64,000 nucleotides of DNA from positions 1 to 64,000 of the forward strand of contig CANFRV010000006.1 of NCBI GenBank assembly GCA_947449575.1, given 5' to 3'. Source of the DNA: Flavobacteriales bacterium. GTDB taxonomy: Bacteria > Bacteroidota > Bacteroidia > Flavobacteriales_D > Crocinitomicaceae. Positions 63,894 to 64,000 of this stretch are shown here, piece after piece (within the stretch, counting starts at the first letter, position 1; every line of letters starts with the position of its first letter). The position numbers and the translations under genes are program-made. Under the pieces are notes generated by a model that was not told where the DNA came from, did not search any database, and worked only from the letters and a program-made list of their open reading frames with translations.

Positions 63894-64000
63894 TTAAAAA
63901 TTCATGTAATTCAAAGGATTTACAGGAGATTGATTATACCATAATTCAAAATGTAGATGTGGTTTATTTATTTTTTCACCACTATTTCCTACGATTGCAA
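63894..64000 (-). CDS. M23 family metallopeptidase, C-terminal end (partial)
   Basis: The window cuts through this minus-strand gene. The visible last 34 codons read AIVGNSGEKINKPHLHFELW, then YNQSPVNPLNYMNF and a stop at 63894-63896. HLHFELW is the C-terminal zinc-site motif of LytM/M23 endopeptidases, which cut peptidoglycan cross-links, and NPLNY is the usual closing element. Whether this is a hydrolase or a divisome activator such as EnvC cannot be seen from the fragment. Confidence 0.85.
   Translation of the reverse strand, partial: AIVGNSGEKINKPHLHFELWYNQSPVNPLNYMNF

Overview
The window is AT-rich DNA from a Bacteroidota bacterium, most likely order Flavobacteriales. A Crocinitomicaceae (Fluviicola-like) origin is only a guess. 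Supporting signs are the TAnnTTTG-type -7 promoter boxes, TonB C-terminal domain proteins, FISUMP and MORN surface proteins, the long FtsZ linker, and a division/cell-wall (dcw) cluster in the order mraZ-rsmH-ftsL-ftsI-murE-mraY-murD-X-ftsW-murG-murC-ftsQ-ftsA-ftsZ.

Region 1 (1 to about 17.9 kb) is an accessory island. It has an intact large serine recombinase on the left and a decayed paralogue of it on the right. Between them lie a ribbon-helix-helix-like protein, a winged-helix replication-like protein beside a palindrome-rich 0.85 kb non-coding tract, an Xre regulator paired with an ADP-ribosyltransferase-like protein, and a small serine resolvase with a perfect palindrome at its start codon. 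The island ends in a co-directional array of secreted proteins and lipoproteins built from MORN, YwqK-like, FISUMP and TonB-C modules. That array contains a chimeric gene scar showing it evolves by duplication and recombination.

Region 2 (17.9 to 32.6 kb) is mixed chromosomal content: an outer-membrane-like protein, an SDR reductase coupled to a 41-residue ORF, a cystathionine gamma-synthase/lyase, a very large secreted amidohydrolase, a cytochrome b-like/cytochrome c/HflX gene group, and a secreted BNR-repeat protein. It also holds a six-fold 18-residue repeat protein and a two-gene vWA plus Cys-knuckle unit with its own promoter and operator-like palindrome.

Region 3 (32.7 to 39.5 kb) is a polyhydroxybutyrate locus in two divergent units. 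Leftward are phaJ, an alpha/beta hydrolase, 3-hydroxybutyrate dehydrogenase and a patatin (precursor supply and mobilisation). Rightward are phaB, a PhaE/phasin-like gene and a class III phaC (synthesis). A terminator hairpin lies between phaE and phaC.

Region 4 (39.5 to 46.2 kb) holds two TPR proteins, a small lipoprotein, metK, an mtnB-like gene, a CoA-binding protein and a YqeY protein. Region 5 (46.2 to 62.4 kb) is the dcw cluster on the minus strand. It is headed by mraZ with 10-bp-spaced MraZ-box-like repeats, and it contains an orphan gene resembling only the C-terminal domain of MurD. The right edge has a DMT-family exporter, a 34-residue Lys/Ala-rich protein and the C-terminus of an M23 peptidase. 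No tRNA, rRNA, CRISPR array or transposase gene was recognised. All assignments come from reading the sequence; no database search was possible.
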